From: an uncultured Pluralibacter sp.
Lineage (GTDB): Bacteria > Pseudomonadota > Gammaproteobacteria > Enterobacterales > Enterobacteriaceae
NCBI RefSeq assembly: GCF_913775985.1
Contig: NZ_CAJYMB010000087.1
Coordinates: forward strand, 1 to 64,000
Length of the DNA stretch: 64,000 nt
Direction of reading: 5' to 3'
Shown: piece by piece, positions 21,337-32,930 of the stretch
Position numbering within the stretch: position 1 is the stretch's first letter
How the letters are laid out: the number at the start of each line of letters is the position of its first letter
Made by a program: the position numbers and the translations under genes
Notes under the pieces: model-generated
Told to the model about the DNA's origin: nothing
Database searches by the model: none
The model's input: only the letters and a program-made list of their open reading frames with translations

Positions 21337-22383
21337 ATGATGCAACAATTGCCGGGAACACCCGCCGTAAACGCTGAGAGCGAACTCGATATCCGCGGCC
21401 TGTTCTGTACGCTGTGGTCCGGAAAGCGCTGGATCCTGGGCATCGCCTTTCTGTTCGCGCTGGCGGCGCTCGTCTACACTTTTTTTGCCCGCCAGGAGTG
21501 GAGCGCAACGGCCATTACCGATCGTCCGACGGTAAACATGCTGGGCGGGTTCTACTCCCAGCAGCAGTTCCTGCGCAACCTTGATATTCGTGCTAATCCT
21601 ACCGCGGCGGATCAGCCTTCGGTAATGGATGAGTCGTACAAAGAGTTCATTATGCAGCTCGCTTCCTGGGATACCCGCCGCGAGTTTTGGGCCCAGACGG
21701 ATTATTACAAGCAGCGCCAGTCGGGCAACGCGCGCAACGATGCGGCGCTGCTGGATGAGCTGATTAGCGATATCCAGTTTACCCCAGGTGACGCCCTTAA
21801 AAATCTCAATGACAGCGTCAAGCTGGTGGCCGAGACCGCCCCGGATGCGAACAACCTGCTGCGCCAGTATGTGGCATTTGCCAGCGAGCGCGCGGCGCGC
21901 CATCTGAACGATGAACTGAAAGGTGCCTGGGCGGCGCGCACTATCCAGACCAAGGCGCAAGTTAAGCGTCAGGAAGAGGTTGCCCGCACTATCTATGAAC
22001 GACGGATCCACAATATTGAGCAGGGACTAAAGGTCGCACAGCAGAACAACATTTCGCGCAGCGCTACCGACGTACCTGCCGAAGAGCTGCCGGACTCCGA
22101 ACTTTTCCTGCTGGGGCGCCCGATGCTGCAGGCCCGGCTGGAAAATCTGCAGGCCGTTGGCCCGGATTTTAATCTCGACTACGACCAGAATCGCGCGATG
22201 CTGACTACCCTGAACGTGGGGCCGACCCTCGATCCGCGTTTTCAGACCTACCGATATTTGCGAACTCCGGAAGAACCGGTAAAACGCGACAGCCCCCGCC
22301 GGCTCTTTCTGATGGTGATGTGGGGAATTGTTGGCGCCCTGATCGGCGCGGGTGTTGCGCTGGTACGCCGTCGCGCAGCGTAA
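21337..22383 (+). CDS. wzzE: ECA polysaccharide chain-length regulator WzzE
   Basis: A 348-aa polysaccharide co-polymerase, the same length as E. coli WzzE. It has a cytoplasmic N-terminus, a first membrane helix at about 34-54, a large periplasmic coiled-coil domain and a second helix near 320-340 preceded by a Pro-rich segment (PEEPVKRDSPRR). It sets the ECA modal length with WzyE. It begins 21 nt after wecA. Confidence 0.96.
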   Translation: MMQQLPGTPAVNAESELDIRGLFCTLWSGKRWILGIAFLFALAALVYTFFARQEWSATAITDRPTVNMLGGFYSQQQFLRNLDIRANPTAADQPSVMDESYKEFIMQLASWDTRREFWAQTDYYKQRQSGNARNDAALLDELISDIQFTPGDALKNLNDSVKLVAETAPDANNLLRQYVAFASERAARHLNDELKGAWAARTIQTKAQVKRQEEVARTIYERRIHNIEQGLKVAQQNNISRSATDVPAEELPDSELFLLGRPMLQARLENLQAVGPDFNLDYDQNRAMLTTLNVGPTLDPRFQTYRYLRTPEEPVKRDSPRRLFLMVMWGIVGALIGAGVALVRRRAA

Positions 22384-22438
22384 ATGGCTTCCGGGATGAG
22401 GACAATACGGCCCTCGCCCACAATTTAAGAGAAAAGAT

Positions 22439-23569
22439 GTGAAAGTATTGACTGTATTTGGCACCCGGCCCGAAGCCATCAAAATGGCGCCGCTGGTTCA
22501 CGCGCTGGCAGAAGACCCCTATTTTGAGGCGAAAGTCTGTGTTACCGCGCAGCATCGCGAAATGCTCGATCAGGTTCTCCAGCTGTTTTCTATTACGCCA
22601 GATTACGACCTCAATATTATGAAAGCAGGTCAGGGGCTTACTGAAATCACCTGCCGGATACTTGAAGGTTTGAAGCCGGTTCTGGAATCGTTTAAACCCG
22701 ACGTAGTGCTGGTACATGGCGATACCACCACGACGCTGGCGGCGAGCCTGGCGGCCTTTTACCAGCGTATTCCGGTCGGGCACGTCGAAGCGGGGCTGAG
22801 GACGGGCGATATGCTTTCCCCCTGGCCGGAAGAGGCTAACCGCACCCTGACGGGACACCTGGCAAAATACCACTTTGCGCCTACGGAAAACTCGCGGCGT
22901 AACCTGCTGACGGAAAACCTGCGCGACGGCGACATCACCGTCACCGGCAATACCGTGATCGACGCACTGCTGTGGGTACGCGATCGGGTGCTGAGTGACG
23001 ACGCGCAGCAGGCGGAAATGGCCGCGCGCTACCCGTTTTTCACCGGCGATAAAAAAATGATCCTGGTCACCGGCCACCGCCGCGAAAGCTTTGGTGAAGG
23101 CTTTGAGCACATTTGTCACGCGCTGGCCGATATTGCTGCCGCCCATCCCGAGGTGCAGATTGTTTATCCGGTGCACATGAATCCCCACGTCAGGGAGCCG
23201 GTGACGCGCACTCTCGACCACATTGATAACGTGATTCTCATCGAGCCTCAGGAGTATCTGCCCTTTGTCTGGCTGATGAACCACGCGTGGATCATTTTGA
23301 CCGACTCCGGCGGCATCCAGGAAGAAGCCCCTTCTCTCGGGAAGCCGGTGCTGGTGATGCGCGATACCACCGAGCGGCCGGAAGCGGTAGATGCCGGCAC
23401 CGTGAAGCTGGTAGGCACCGATCGCCAGCGCATCATTGATGAAGTGACGCGCCTCCTCACCGACGAAGAGGCGTATCACGCAATGAGCCGCGCGCACAAT
23501 CCATACGGCGACGGTAAGGCCTGCAGCCGCATCCTCGCCGCACTTAAGCACAATCAGGGACAACGATGA
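22439..23569 (+). CDS. wecB: UDP-GlcNAc 2-epimerase (non-hydrolysing) WecB
   Basis: A 376-aa GT-B fold epimerase making UDP-ManNAc. Catalytic acids correspond to D95 (VHGDTTTT), E117 (HVEAGLRTG) and E131 (WPEEANR), with the GHRRES histidine near 213. The start is GTG at 22439, an enterobacterial feature of this gene. The stop overlaps the wecC ATG by 4 nt. Confidence 0.96.
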   Translation: MKVLTVFGTRPEAIKMAPLVHALAEDPYFEAKVCVTAQHREMLDQVLQLFSITPDYDLNIMKAGQGLTEITCRILEGLKPVLESFKPDVVLVHGDTTTTLAASLAAFYQRIPVGHVEAGLRTGDMLSPWPEEANRTLTGHLAKYHFAPTENSRRNLLTENLRDGDITVTGNTVIDALLWVRDRVLSDDAQQAEMAARYPFFTGDKKMILVTGHRRESFGEGFEHICHALADIAAAHPEVQIVYPVHMNPHVREPVTRTLDHIDNVILIEPQEYLPFVWLMNHAWIILTDSGGIQEEAPSLGKPVLVMRDTTERPEAVDAGTVKLVGTDRQRIIDEVTRLLTDEEAYHAMSRAHNPYGDGKACSRILAALKHNQGQR

Positions 23570-24828
23570 GCTTCTCTACCATTTCAGTGATCGGCCTTGG
23601 CTACATCGGACTGCCGACGGTGGCCGCTTTTGCTTCACATCGAAAGCGGGTTATCGGCGTCGATATCAATCAAAACACCGTGGATACCATTAACCGCGGG
23701 GAGATTCATATCGTTGAACCGGATCTGGATAAGGTAGTGAAAGCGGCGGTCTCTGACGGCTATCTGCAGGCCTGCACGGTGCCGGTTGAGGCTGATGCCT
23801 ACCTGATTGCCGTCCCGACGCCGTTTAAAGAACAGCACGAACCTGACATGGCTTATGTTGAGGCCGCGGCCAGATCCATTGCGCCCGTACTGACGCCGGG
23901 CGCGCTGGTGATCCTGGAGTCCACCTCACCGGTGGGCACCACCGAGCAGATGGCCGAGTGGCTTGCGGATATGCGCCCGGACCTCACGTTCCCCCAGCAG
24001 GCGGGGGAGCAGGCGCAGGTGAATATTGCCTACTGCCCGGAGCGCGTGCTGCCGGGGCAGGTGATGGTGGAACTGATTAATAACGATCGGGTGATTGGCG
24101 GCATGACGCCGGTATGTTCCGCCCGCGCCAGCGAGCTGTATAAAATTTTCCTCAAGGGCGAGTGCATCGAAACCAACGCCCGCACCGCCGAAATGTGCAA
24201 ACTCACCGAAAACAGCTTTCGCGATGTGAACATCGCCTTTGCCAATGAACTGTCGCTGATCTGCGCCGATCAGGGCATTGACGTCTGGGAGCTGATTCGC
24301 CTGGCGAACCGCCACCCCCGGGTCAATATCCTCAAGCCGGGCCCCGGCGTCGGCGGGCACTGCATTGCGGTCGACCCGTGGTTTATCGTAGCCCAGAACC
24401 CCGAGCAGGCGCGCCTGATCCGCACCGCCCGCGAGGTTAACGACCACAAGCCGCACTGGGTGATGAATCAGGTTAAAGCCACCGTTGCGGACTGTCTGGC
24501 CGAAAGCGGCAGGCGCGCTGACGATGTCCGCATCGCCTGCTTCGGCCTGGCTTTTAAGCCCGATATTGACGATCTGCGCGAGAGTCCGGCAATGGAGATT
24601 GCGCAGCTGATCGCCGACTGGCACCGGGGCGAAACGCTGGTGGTTGAACCCAACGTCCATCATCTGCCGAAAAAACTGGAAGGGAAATGCACCCTCGCAA
24701 GCCTTGAGTCCGCGCTGCAAAGTGCCGACGTGCTGGTGATGCTGGTGGATCATAAAGCGTTTAAAACAGTCAGCGGCGATGCCGTTTCTCAACGCTATAT
24801 TGTTGATACCAAAGGCGTGTGGCGGTGA
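23566..24828 (+). CDS. wecC: UDP-ManNAc dehydrogenase WecC
   Basis: A 420-aa UDP-glucose/GDP-mannose dehydrogenase family enzyme oxidising UDP-ManNAc to UDP-ManNAcA with NAD+. The N-terminal Rossmann motif GLGYIGLP is at 10-17 and the catalytic cysteine lies in [12 protein letters not shown] near residue 266. It overlaps wecB by 4 nt. Downstream, where other enterobacteria have rffG and rffH, only 33 nt separate it from wecD. Confidence 0.96.
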   Translation: MSFSTISVIGLGYIGLPTVAAFASHRKRVIGVDINQNTVDTINRGEIHIVEPDLDKVVKAAVSDGYLQACTVPVEADAYLIAVPTPFKEQHEPDMAYVEAAARSIAPVLTPGALVILESTSPVGTTEQMAEWLADMRPDLTFPQQAGEQAQVNIAYCPERVLPGQVMVELINNDRVIGGMTPVCSARASELYKIFLKGECIETNARTAEMCKLTENSFRDVNIAFANELSLICADQGIDVWELIRLANRHPRVNILKPGPGVGGHCIAVDPWFIVAQNPEQARLIRTAREVNDHKPHWVMNQVKATVADCLAESGRRADDVRIACFGLAFKPDIDDLRESPAMEIAQLIADWHRGETLVVEPNVHHLPKKLEGKCTLASLESALQSADVLVMLVDHKAFKTVSGDAVSQRYIVDTKGVWR

Positions 24829-24861
24829 GCCGCTTCCTGAATATTCGCCCGGAGCATCGCC

Positions 24862-25539
24862 GTGACCCTGCGCGCCCGCATTGAGCCGCTGAGCTGGGAG
24901 AGCGCTTTCTTCGGCATTAACAGCGCTATCCTGCGCCCTGACGACGCCGCGCCGGACGTAATGGCGGAATCGCTGGCGCCCTGGGCGCGGGTACAGGCCA
25001 AAATTGCCGCCCGGGATAGCGCGCAGCTGGACGCGCTGCAGCAGCTCGGATTCCGGCTGGTGGAAGGGGAAGTGGATTTTTGCCTTGCTATTGGCAGTGC
25101 CGCGGTCGATCCGCAGGCCGCTGTTGCTACGCAAGACGATATTCCCGCACTGAGATCGCTGGCCGCAGGAATATTTTCTCAAAGCCGCTTTCGCGCACCC
25201 TGGTACGATCCGCAGGACAGCGGCCGCTTTTACGCGCAGTGGATTGAAAACGCCGTGCGCGGCACCTTCGATCACCAGTGCCTGGTTTTTCGCGGTGCCG
25301 GCGGTGACGTTCGCGCCTTTGTTTCCCTGCGCCAGCTTAACGCGTCCGAAGCGCGCATCGGCCTGCTGGCCGGCTGGGGCGCGGGCGAAATGCTTATGCA
25401 GGCGGCTGTCCACTGGGCGCAGCAGCGCGGGTTGACCGCGCTGCGCGTTGCAACTCAGGCCGGCAACACCGCCGCACAGAACCTTTACATAAAAAGCGGC
25501 GCGGCCATTGCGGGCACCGCTTACTGGCTATACAGGTGA
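24862..25539 (+). CDS. wecD: dTDP-fucosamine acetyltransferase WecD
   Basis: A 225-aa GNAT N-acetyltransferase that acetylates dTDP-4-amino-4,6-dideoxygalactose to dTDP-Fuc4NAc for ECA. The C-terminal GNAT fold includes [11 protein letters not shown] and the acetyl-CoA segment [11 protein letters not shown]. The start is GTG at 24862 with GGAG 9-12 nt upstream, as in E. coli. Codons 1-7 overlap, in another frame, a short open stretch resembling the end of rffH (24861-24884). It is 4 nt upstream of wecE. Confidence 0.94.
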   Translation: MTLRARIEPLSWESAFFGINSAILRPDDAAPDVMAESLAPWARVQAKIAARDSAQLDALQQLGFRLVEGEVDFCLAIGSAAVDPQAAVATQDDIPALRSLAAGIFSQSRFRAPWYDPQDSGRFYAQWIENAVRGTFDHQCLVFRGAGGDVRAFVSLRQLNASEARIGLLAGWGAGEMLMQAAVHWAQQRGLTALRVATQAGNTAAQNLYIKSGAAIAGTAYWLYR

Positions 25540-25543
25540 AACG

Positions 25544-26674
25544 ATGATCCCTTTTAACGCCCCGCCGGTTGTCGGCAGCGAGCTGGACTATATGCAGGCC
25601 GCCATGAACAGCGGCAAACTCTGCGGCGATGGCGGCTTTACCCGTCGCTGCCAGCAGTGGATGGAGCAGCGCTTTGGCAGCGCGAAGGTGCTGCTGACGC
25701 CCTCCTGCACCGCCTCGCTGGAGATGGCGGCGCTGCTACTGGACATTCAGCCGGGTGATGAAGTCATCATGCCGAGCTACACCTTCGTCTCTACCGCTAA
25801 CGCCTTCGTTCTGCGCGGGGCGAAAATTATCTTTGTCGACGTGCGGCCCGATACGCTGAATATCGACGAAACGCTGATCGAAGCGGCGATCACGGATAAA
25901 ACCCGCGCTATCGTGCCGGTCCACTACGCGGGGGTCGCCTGCGAAATGGACGCGATCATAGCCATCGCCGACCGCCATAATCTGTTTGTGGTCGAGGATG
26001 CTGCGCAGGGCGTGATGTCCACCTATAAAGGAAAAGCGCTCGGCACCATCGGCCATATCGGCTGCTTCAGCTTTCACGAAACCAAAAACTACACCGCGGG
26101 CGGAGAAGGTGGCGCTACGCTTATCAACGATCGCGCGCTGGTGGAGCGGGCGGAGATTATCCGTGAGAAGGGCACTAACCGCAGCCAGTTTTTCCGCGGC
26201 CAGGTGGACAAATACACCTGGCGCGATATCGGCTCCAGCTACCTGATGGCGGATCTGCAGGCCGCATACCTGTGGGCGCAGCTGGAGGCGGCAGACCGCA
26301 TTAACCAGCAGCGCCTGAGCCTGTGGCAGACCTACTATGACGCCCTGAAGCCGCTGGCCGATGCCGGACGCATCGCGCTGCCTACCATTCCAGCGGAGTG
26401 CGTCCACAACGCCCACATGTTTTATATCAAGCTGCGCGACGAAGCCGATCGCAGCCGCCTGATCGCCTGGCTGAAAGAGGCCGAGATCCTGGCCGTGTTC
26501 CACTACATCCCTCTGCACTCTTCTCCTGCGGGTGAGGCATTTGGCGAGTTTCGCGGTGAGGACCGCGTCACCACGCGCGAGAGCGAGCGCCTCCTGCGCC
26601 TGCCGCTGTTCTACAACCTCTCCCCGGTAAATCAGCGGACGGTGATCAACTCTCTGCTGAGCTATTTCGCCTGA
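25544..26674 (+). CDS. wecE: dTDP-4-amino-4,6-dideoxygalactose transaminase WecE
   Basis: A 376-aa DegT/DnrJ/EryC1 family sugar aminotransferase, the same length as E. coli WecE, with the PLP lysine at K181 (HETKNYTAGGEGG). It aminates dTDP-4-keto-6-deoxyglucose, the product that RffG would normally supply. Initiation at 25544 (MIPFNAPPV) rather than 36 nt upstream follows E. coli. The stop is 1 nt before wzxE. Confidence 0.96.
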   Translation: MIPFNAPPVVGSELDYMQAAMNSGKLCGDGGFTRRCQQWMEQRFGSAKVLLTPSCTASLEMAALLLDIQPGDEVIMPSYTFVSTANAFVLRGAKIIFVDVRPDTLNIDETLIEAAITDKTRAIVPVHYAGVACEMDAIIAIADRHNLFVVEDAAQGVMSTYKGKALGTIGHIGCFSFHETKNYTAGGEGGATLINDRALVERAEIIREKGTNRSQFFRGQVDKYTWRDIGSSYLMADLQAAYLWAQLEAADRINQQRLSLWQTYYDALKPLADAGRIALPTIPAECVHNAHMFYIKLRDEADRSRLIAWLKEAEILAVFHYIPLHSSPAGEAFGEFRGEDRVTTRESERLLRLPLFYNLSPVNQRTVINSLLSYFA

Positions 26675-26675
26675 T

Positions 26676-27926
26676 ATGTCGCTGGCAAAAGCGTCCATCT
26701 GGACGGCGGCCAGCACGCTGGTCAAAATCGGCGCCGGGCTGCTGGTGGTTAAGCTGCTGGCGGTCTCGTACGGACCTTCCGGTATCGGCCAGGCGGGCAA
26801 CTTTCGCCAGCTGGTGACGGTGCTCGGCGTGCTGGCGGGCGCGGGCATTTTTAACGGCGTGACGAAATACGTGGCCCAGTACCGCGACGATCCGCAGCAG
26901 CTGCGCAGCGTGGTCGGCACCTCGTCGGCCATGGTGCTCGGCTTCTCAACGCTGCTGGCGATTGCGTTCGTATTAGCGGCTGCTCCGGTCAGCCAGGCGC
27001 TGTTTGGCCACGATCGCTATCAGGGCCTGGTACGCCTGGTGGCGCTGGTGCAGCTGGGCATTGCGTGGGCAAACCTGCTACTGGCGCTGCTAAAAGGCTT
27101 TCGCGATGCCGCCGGCAATGCGCTGGCGCTGATGATCGGCAGCGCTATCGGCGTAGCGGCCTATTTGCTCTGCTGGAGGATCGGCGGCTACCAGGGCGCG
27201 CTGCTGGGGCTGGCGCTGGTGCCGGCGCTGGTGGTGGTTCCGGCGGCCGTGATGCTGGCCCGCCGGGGGGCGATACCTTTTGCCTGGCTGCGGCCGCGCT
27301 GGGATAATCTGCTGGCAGGCCAGCTCGGCAAGTTTACGCTGATGGCGCTTATCACTTCTGTTACGCTGCCGGTGGCCTACGTCATGATGCGAAATCTGCT
27401 GGCGTCCCGCTACAGCTGGGACGAGGTGGGGATCTGGCAGGGCGTCAGCAGCATCTCCGATGCCTATCTTCAGTTCATTACCGCATCATTCAGCGTCTAC
27501 CTGCTGCCCACGCTGTCGCGGCTCAGTGAAAAAAAAGAGATTACGCGCGAGATTGGCAAGGCGCTAAAATTTGTCCTGCCTGCGGTTGCCGCCGCCAGCC
27601 TGACGGTCTGGCTGCTGCGCGATGTAGCTATCTGGCTGCTTTTTTCGTCTCAGTTTACCGCCATGCGCGATCTGTTTGCCTGGCAGCTGGTTGGCGATGT
27701 CCTGAAGGTGGGCGCCTACGTCTACGGTTATCTGGTGATCGCCAGGGCTTCGCTGCGACTGTACATCCTGGCTGAAATTAGCCAGTTTGCGCTACTGACC
27801 GCGTTCTCGCACTGGCTGATCCCGGTTCACGGTGCGGCAGGTGCCGCGCAGGCTTACATGGCGACCTATATCGTCTATTTTGCGCTGTGCAGCGGCGTAT
27901 TCCTTATCTGGCGTAAACGGGCATGA
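26676..27926 (+). CDS. wzxE: ECA lipid III flippase WzxE
   Basis: A 416-aa polytopic protein of the MOP/Wzx flippase family, equal in length to E. coli WzxE, with about 12 hydrophobic segments. It moves undecaprenyl-PP-trisaccharide across the inner membrane to the periplasm. It starts directly after wecE, and its stop overlaps the wecF ATG by 4 nt. Confidence 0.96.
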   Translation: MSLAKASIWTAASTLVKIGAGLLVVKLLAVSYGPSGIGQAGNFRQLVTVLGVLAGAGIFNGVTKYVAQYRDDPQQLRSVVGTSSAMVLGFSTLLAIAFVLAAAPVSQALFGHDRYQGLVRLVALVQLGIAWANLLLALLKGFRDAAGNALALMIGSAIGVAAYLLCWRIGGYQGALLGLALVPALVVVPAAVMLARRGAIPFAWLRPRWDNLLAGQLGKFTLMALITSVTLPVAYVMMRNLLASRYSWDEVGIWQGVSSISDAYLQFITASFSVYLLPTLSRLSEKKEITREIGKALKFVLPAVAAASLTVWLLRDVAIWLLFSSQFTAMRDLFAWQLVGDVLKVGAYVYGYLVIARASLRLYILAEISQFALLTAFSHWLIPVHGAAGAAQAYMATYIVYFALCSGVFLIWRKRA

Positions 27927-29002
27927 CAGCACTGATACACGTACTGGGATCGGATATCCCACACCACAACCTGACCGTCCTGCGGTTTTTTAACGACGAG
28001 CTGGCGGCGGGCAGCGAGCACGCCCGCGAGTTTATGGTGGTGGGCGACGAGCGGGCGCTGGCAGAAGGTAATTCGGCCCTGCGGCTGCGCTGCTTTGCCA
28101 GCAAGAAGGCGCTGGCGCAGGCGGTAGTTGCACTGGCGAAAGCGGATCGCCAGCAGCGCTTCTTTTTCCATGGCCAGTTCAATACCAGCCTGTGGCTGGC
28201 GCTGCTGTCGGGCGGCATCCGGCCCGCGCAGTTTCGCTGGCATATCTGGGGCGCGGATCTGTATGAAGTCTCCCGGGGCCTCAAGTTTCGCCTTTTTTAT
28301 CCGCTGCGCCGGATGGCGCAGGGGCGCGCGGGCTGCGTATTCGCGACCCGCGGCGATCTTCACTATTTTTCTGCCCGTCATCCCAACGTGCGCACGGCGC
28401 TACTCTATTTCCCAACCCGCATGGATCCGGCCTTGAATAACCTCGCGCCCGCACCGCGCGAGGCCGGGCCGCTGACGATTCTGGTGGGCAACTCCGGGGA
28501 TCGCAGCAATGAGCATGTTGCGGCCCTGCGCGCGATCCACCAGCAGTTTGGCGATACCGTTAACGTGGTGGTGCCGATGGGCTATCCGGACAACAATGAC
28601 GCCTATATCGAGGAAGTGCGCGCCGCCGGCGCATCGCTGTTCAGCGGTGAACGTCTGCAGGTGCTGCGCGACAGGCTGGCGTTTGATGATTATCTGACGC
28701 TCCTGCGACGCTGCGATTTAGGTTATTTCCTGTTTCCGCGCCAGCAGGGTATCGGTACTCTGTGCCTGCTTATTCAGGCGGGCATTCCCTGCGTGCTGAA
28801 TCGCGAGAATCCCTTCTGGCAGGACATGGCCGAACAGAACATCCCGGTACTGTTCAGCGGCGATCCGCTGGACGAGGCAACGGTCCGCGAGGCGCGCCGC
28901 CAGCTGGCGAGCGTGGACAAAACCCAAATTGCCTTTTTCCGTCCCAACTATATGCAGCCCTGGCATCGGGCGTTGCGCATTGCCGCAGGTGAAGAGTCAT
29001 GA
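27923..29002 (+). CDS. wecF: TDP-Fuc4NAc:lipid II Fuc4NAc transferase WecF
   Basis: A 359-aa GT56-family glycosyltransferase (E. coli 359 aa) that adds Fuc4NAc to lipid II, completing the ECA trisaccharide (lipid III). It is soluble or membrane-associated, with no transmembrane helix. Four-nt overlaps with wzxE upstream and wzyE downstream indicate tight coupling. Its donor, dTDP-Fuc4NAc, depends on the missing rffGH step. Confidence 0.95.
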   Translation: MTALIHVLGSDIPHHNLTVLRFFNDELAAGSEHAREFMVVGDERALAEGNSALRLRCFASKKALAQAVVALAKADRQQRFFFHGQFNTSLWLALLSGGIRPAQFRWHIWGADLYEVSRGLKFRLFYPLRRMAQGRAGCVFATRGDLHYFSARHPNVRTALLYFPTRMDPALNNLAPAPREAGPLTILVGNSGDRSNEHVAALRAIHQQFGDTVNVVVPMGYPDNNDAYIEEVRAAGASLFSGERLQVLRDRLAFDDYLTLLRRCDLGYFLFPRQQGIGTLCLLIQAGIPCVLNRENPFWQDMAEQNIPVLFSGDPLDEATVREARRQLASVDKTQIAFFRPNYMQPWHRALRIAAGEES

Positions 29003-30345
29003 GTCTGATGCAGTTTACCGGCCTGTTTACGGTCTGGCTGTTTGCCTCTCTGTTTATCGCGACCCTGACATACCGCGAGTTTCGCCGGGTGCGCTTCAAT
29101 TTTAACGTCTTCTTTTCGCTTCTCTTTTTACTGACCTTCTTCTTCGGCTTTCCTTTGTCGATGACGCTGGTGTTCCGCTTTGACGTAGGTATCGCCCCAC
29201 CGGAGGTGCTGCTGCAGGCTCAGCTGTTTGCCGCCTGTTTTTACGCCGTCTACTACGTGACCTACAAAACCCGCCTGCGCAGCGCGTCCGCGCAGGGCGA
29301 GCGGCGGCCGCTATTTACGATGAACCGCGTGGAAACGCATCTGATGTGGTTTCTGCTGGCGGCGATGGCGCTGCTGTGCGTCGGCATTTTCTTTATGCAT
29401 AACGGCTTCCTGCTGTTTAAGCTGCATTCCTACAGCCAGATATTTTCAAGCCAGGTTTCCGGCGTAGCCCTGAAGCGCTTTTTCTACTTCTTCATTCCCG
29501 CGATGCTGGTGATCTACTTTCTGCGCCAGGACAGCAGGGCGTGGATCTTCTTTCTTATCAGCACCGTGGCCTTTGGGCTGCTGACTTACGTTATCGTCGG
29601 CGGTACGCGGGCGAACATCATCATCGCTTTCGCCATTTTTCTGTTTATTGGCATTATTCGCGGCTGGATCTCGCTGTGGATGCTGGCGGCGGCGGGCGTG
29701 CTGGGGATTGTGGGCATGTTCTGGCTGGCGCTTAAGCGCTATGGTCTTAACGTCAGCGGTGACGAAGCTTTTTACACATTCCTCTACCTGACGCGCGATA
29801 CTTTCTCACCGTGGGAGAACCTGGCCCTGCTGCTGCAAAACTACGATAAAATTGAGTTTCAGGGGCTGGCGCCTATCGTGCGCGATTTTTACGTGTTCAT
29901 CCCGGGCTCTTTGTGGCCGGACCGCCCGACGATGGTGCTGAATACGGCAAACTACTTTACCTGGGAAGTGCTGAATAACCATTCGGGCCTGGCTATCTCC
30001 CCCACGCTGATTGGATCGCTGGTGGTGATGGGCGGAATGTGGTTTATTCCCCTCGGCGCGATTGTCGTCGGGCTGATTATCAAATGGTTCGACTGGCTGT
30101 ATCAGCAGGGCCTGCAGGAGACGAATCGCTATAAAGCGGCGATCCTGCACAGTTTCTGCTTTGGGGCGATCTTTAACATGATCGTGCTGGCAAGAGAGGG
30201 GCTTGATTCCTTTGTTTCACGGGTAGTCTTTTTTATGGTGATTTTCGGGCTGTGCCTGCTGATTGCCAAATTGCTTTACTGGCTGCTGGATAGCGCGGGG
30301 CTGATTCACCAGCGCCCGGGCGCGACGCGGCAACCTCTGGTCTGA
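28999..30345 (+). CDS. wzyE: ECA polymerase WzyE
   Basis: A 448-aa inner-membrane protein with about 11 hydrophobic segments and a large periplasmic loop near residues 260-330 (E. coli 450 aa). It polymerises ECA trisaccharide repeats at the periplasmic face, working with WzzE. It overlaps wecF by 4 nt and lies 11 nt before wecG. Confidence 0.95.
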   Translation: MSLMQFTGLFTVWLFASLFIATLTYREFRRVRFNFNVFFSLLFLLTFFFGFPLSMTLVFRFDVGIAPPEVLLQAQLFAACFYAVYYVTYKTRLRSASAQGERRPLFTMNRVETHLMWFLLAAMALLCVGIFFMHNGFLLFKLHSYSQIFSSQVSGVALKRFFYFFIPAMLVIYFLRQDSRAWIFFLISTVAFGLLTYVIVGGTRANIIIAFAIFLFIGIIRGWISLWMLAAAGVLGIVGMFWLALKRYGLNVSGDEAFYTFLYLTRDTFSPWENLALLLQNYDKIEFQGLAPIVRDFYVFIPGSLWPDRPTMVLNTANYFTWEVLNNHSGLAISPTLIGSLVVMGGMWFIPLGAIVVGLIIKWFDWLYQQGLQETNRYKAAILHSFCFGAIFNMIVLAREGLDSFVSRVVFFMVIFGLCLLIAKLLYWLLDSAGLIHQRPGATRQPLV

Positions 30346-30356
30346 CGGGAAAATAG

Positions 30357-31097
30357 ATGACGGAACTCAATGCTGCCCCGCTGTACAGCATTCGCGGGCT
30401 GCAGCTGATCGGCTGGCGGGATATGCAGCACGCGCTGAACTACCTCTTCGCCGACAATAATATTAAGCAGGGCACGCTGGTGGCGATCAACGCGGAAAAA
30501 GTGCTCACTACGGAAGATAATGCCGAGGTGAGGGCGCTGATGGATGACGCCGAGTTTAAGTACGCCGACGGCATCAGCGTGGTGCGCTCCATTCGCAAAA
30601 AATATCCGCAGGCGAACGTCTCGCGGGTGGCGGGTGCCGATCTTTGGGAAGCAATAATGGCCCGCGCAGGCAAAGAGGGTACGCCGGTGTTTCTGATTGG
30701 CGGCAAAGCCGAGGTGCTGGCAGAAACTACCGCGCGGCTGCGCAAGCAGTGGAACGTTAACATCGTCGGCAGCCAGGACGGTTACTTCACTGCCGAGACG
30801 CGGGATGCGCTGTTTGAACGCGTCCGCCAGAGCGGGGCAAAAATTGTGACCGTGGCGATGGGCTCTCCGAAACAGGAGCTGCTGATGCGCGACTGCCGGC
30901 GCGTGCATCCCCGGGCGCTGTATATGGGCGTTGGCGGTACCTACGACGTGTTCACCGGGCGCGTGAAGCGCGCGCCGCGCGTCTGGCAGAAGCTCGGCCT
31001 GGAGTGGCTGTACCGCCTGCTGTCTCAGCCGAGCCGCATCACGCGACAGCTGCGCCTGCTGCGCTACCTCCGCTGGCATTATACTGGCCGCCTCTAA
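30357..31097 (+). CDS. wecG: UDP-ManNAcA transferase WecG
   Basis: A 246-aa GT26 (WecG/TagA/CpsF) glycosyltransferase, the same length as E. coli WecG, adding ManNAcA to lipid I. Conserved blocks seen are ADGISVVR (about 63-70), FLIGGK near 110 and VAMGSPKQE near 165. It ends the wec operon; I saw no clear hairpin terminator in the 203 nt before yifK. Confidence 0.96.
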   Translation: MTELNAAPLYSIRGLQLIGWRDMQHALNYLFADNNIKQGTLVAINAEKVLTTEDNAEVRALMDDAEFKYADGISVVRSIRKKYPQANVSRVAGADLWEAIMARAGKEGTPVFLIGGKAEVLAETTARLRKQWNVNIVGSQDGYFTAETRDALFERVRQSGAKIVTVAMGSPKQELLMRDCRRVHPRALYMGVGGTYDVFTGRVKRAPRVWQKLGLEWLYRLLSQPSRITRQLRLLRYLRWHYTGRL

Positions 31098-31300
31098 TCT
31101 TTTAGCTTTTTCAACTGCGTTGTGCAGCAAATGCGCAACGCGATCGCATATTTGAGAGTTTATTTGCCATTTATCGCGAATTGTTAAACCATTCGCATCC
31201 TTAAGAGGCTGTTTGCCATTAAAACAGACTGCTATCGGCAATTTATTCGTTACATAACAATAACCGGCGTTGACCGGAACATTGCAAATACAGAGGATCT

Positions 31301-32686
31301 ATGTCTGAAAAACAACCAACTCTGCAGCGAGGGCTGGAAGCGCGGCACATTGAGCTTATTGCTCTGGGCGGCACCATTGGTGTCGGGCTGTTTATGGGAT
31401 CGGCGAGTACCTTAAAATGGGCCGGTCCTTCGGTGCTGCTGGCCTATATTATCGCTGGCCTGTTCGTCTTCTTCATCATGCGATCAATGGGCGAGATGCT
31501 GTTCCTGGAGCCGGTGACCGGCTCCTTTGCGGTTTATGCACATCGCTACATGAGCCCCTTCTTCGGCTACCTGACGGCGTGGTCCTACTGGTTTATGTGG
31601 ATGGCGGTGGGGATTTCGGAGATAACCGCTATTGGCGTGTACGTGCAGTTTTGGTTCCCGGAGATGGCGCAGTGGATACCGGCGCTAATCGCCGTCGGGC
31701 TGGTGGCGCTGGCGAATCTGGCGGCGGTGCGCCTGTACGGCGAGCTGGAGTTCTGGTTTGCGATGATCAAAGTCACCACCATTATCGTGATGATCGTTAT
31801 CGGCCTCGGAGTTATCTTCTTCGGTTTCGGCAACGGCGGCCACTCCATTGGTTTTGATAACCTGACGCAGAACGGCGGTTTCTTTGCCGGCGGCTGGAAG
31901 GGCTTCCTGACGGCGCTGTGTATTGTTGTCGCCTCCTATCAGGGCGTCGAGCTTATCGGCATCACTGCCGGTGAGGCTAAAAATCCGCAGGTGACACTGC
32001 GCAGCGCGGTAGGCAAGGTGCTGTGGCGGATCCTGATTTTTTACGTGGGCGCCATTTTCGTCATCGTCACCATTTTCCCGTGGAATGAAATAGGTACAAA
32101 CGGCAGCCCGTTTGTGCTGACCTTCGCGAAAATAGGTATTACCGCTGCGGCCGGTATTATTAACTTCGTGGTGCTGACCGCAGCGCTCTCCGGCTGCAAC
32201 AGCGGCATGTACAGCTGCGGGCGCATGCTGTACGCGCTGGCGAAAAACCGCCAGCTGCCGCAGGCAATGGCGAAAGTCTCACGCCACGGTGTGCCGGTGA
32301 TGGGCGTGGCGGTCTCTATCGCAATTCTGCTGATTGGCTCCTGCCTGAACTACATTATCCCGAATCCGCAGCGGGTATTTGTTTATGTCTACAGTGCCAG
32401 CGTGCTGCCCGGCATGGTGCCGTGGTTCGTGATCCTGATTAGCCAGCTGCGCTTTCGCGAAAAGCACAAGCAGGCGCTGATGAGCCATCCGTTTCGCTCG
32501 GTGCTTTTCCCGTACGCGAACTGGCTGACGATGGCGTTTTTGGTTTGTGTGCTGGTCGGAATGGGCATTAACGAAGATACGCGTATGTCGCTGTTTGTCG
32601 GCATTATCTTCCTCGCCGTCGTCACCCTGCTTTATAAGCTGTTAGGCTTTAGCCGGGGCACTGAGCAGGCGGATTCGCAGCAATAA
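31301..32686 (+). CDS. yifK: Amino-acid permease YifK (Thr/Ser:H+ symporter family)
   Basis: A 461-aa APC-superfamily permease with 12 predicted helices. The family signature [13 protein letters not shown] is in helix 1 (about 24-36), and a conserved FMWMAVG..EITA segment follows. E. coli YifK (ThrP) imports threonine and serine, and its mRNA is a target of the small RNA GcvB. The ATG has GAGGA upstream. The gene has its own 203-nt leader and stands between the wec operon and a tRNA cluster. Confidence 0.93.
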   Translation: MSEKQPTLQRGLEARHIELIALGGTIGVGLFMGSASTLKWAGPSVLLAYIIAGLFVFFIMRSMGEMLFLEPVTGSFAVYAHRYMSPFFGYLTAWSYWFMWMAVGISEITAIGVYVQFWFPEMAQWIPALIAVGLVALANLAAVRLYGELEFWFAMIKVTTIIVMIVIGLGVIFFGFGNGGHSIGFDNLTQNGGFFAGGWKGFLTALCIVVASYQGVELIGITAGEAKNPQVTLRSAVGKVLWRILIFYVGAIFVIVTIFPWNEIGTNGSPFVLTFAKIGITAAAGIINFVVLTAALSGCNSGMYSCGRMLYALAKNRQLPQAMAKVSRHGVPVMGVAVSIAILLIGSCLNYIIPNPQRVFVYVYSASVLPGMVPWFVILISQLRFREKHKQALMSHPFRSVLFPYANWLTMAFLVCVLVGMGINEDTRMSLFVGIIFLAVVTLLYKLLGFSRGTEQADSQQ

Positions 32687-32738
32687 GCGGCAAAATGCGT
32701 AAAGCATAACCAAACGCGCGTATTCTTTAAAAAAGCAC

Positions 32739-32767
32739 TAGACAGCGGGGCGTGACGTCCGTATTAT
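32739..32767 (+). promoter_or_regulatory. Promoter of the Arg-His-Leu-Pro tRNA operon
   Basis: TAGACA (32739-32744) and TATTAT (32762-32767) are spaced 17 bp and followed by a GC-rich discriminator (CCACCCCCGC). This is the pattern of stringently controlled stable-RNA promoters. It lies about 20 nt before the first tRNA. Confidence 0.75.
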
Positions 32768-32788
32768 CCACCCCCGCAACGGCGCTAA

Positions 32789-32865
<77 letters not shown>

Positions 32866-32930
32866 TTTTCTTCCGGTGCTGGAGCTGCGGTGGCCTGTGA
32901 AGTGACAGGACCGCGTAAAAGAATACAGTG

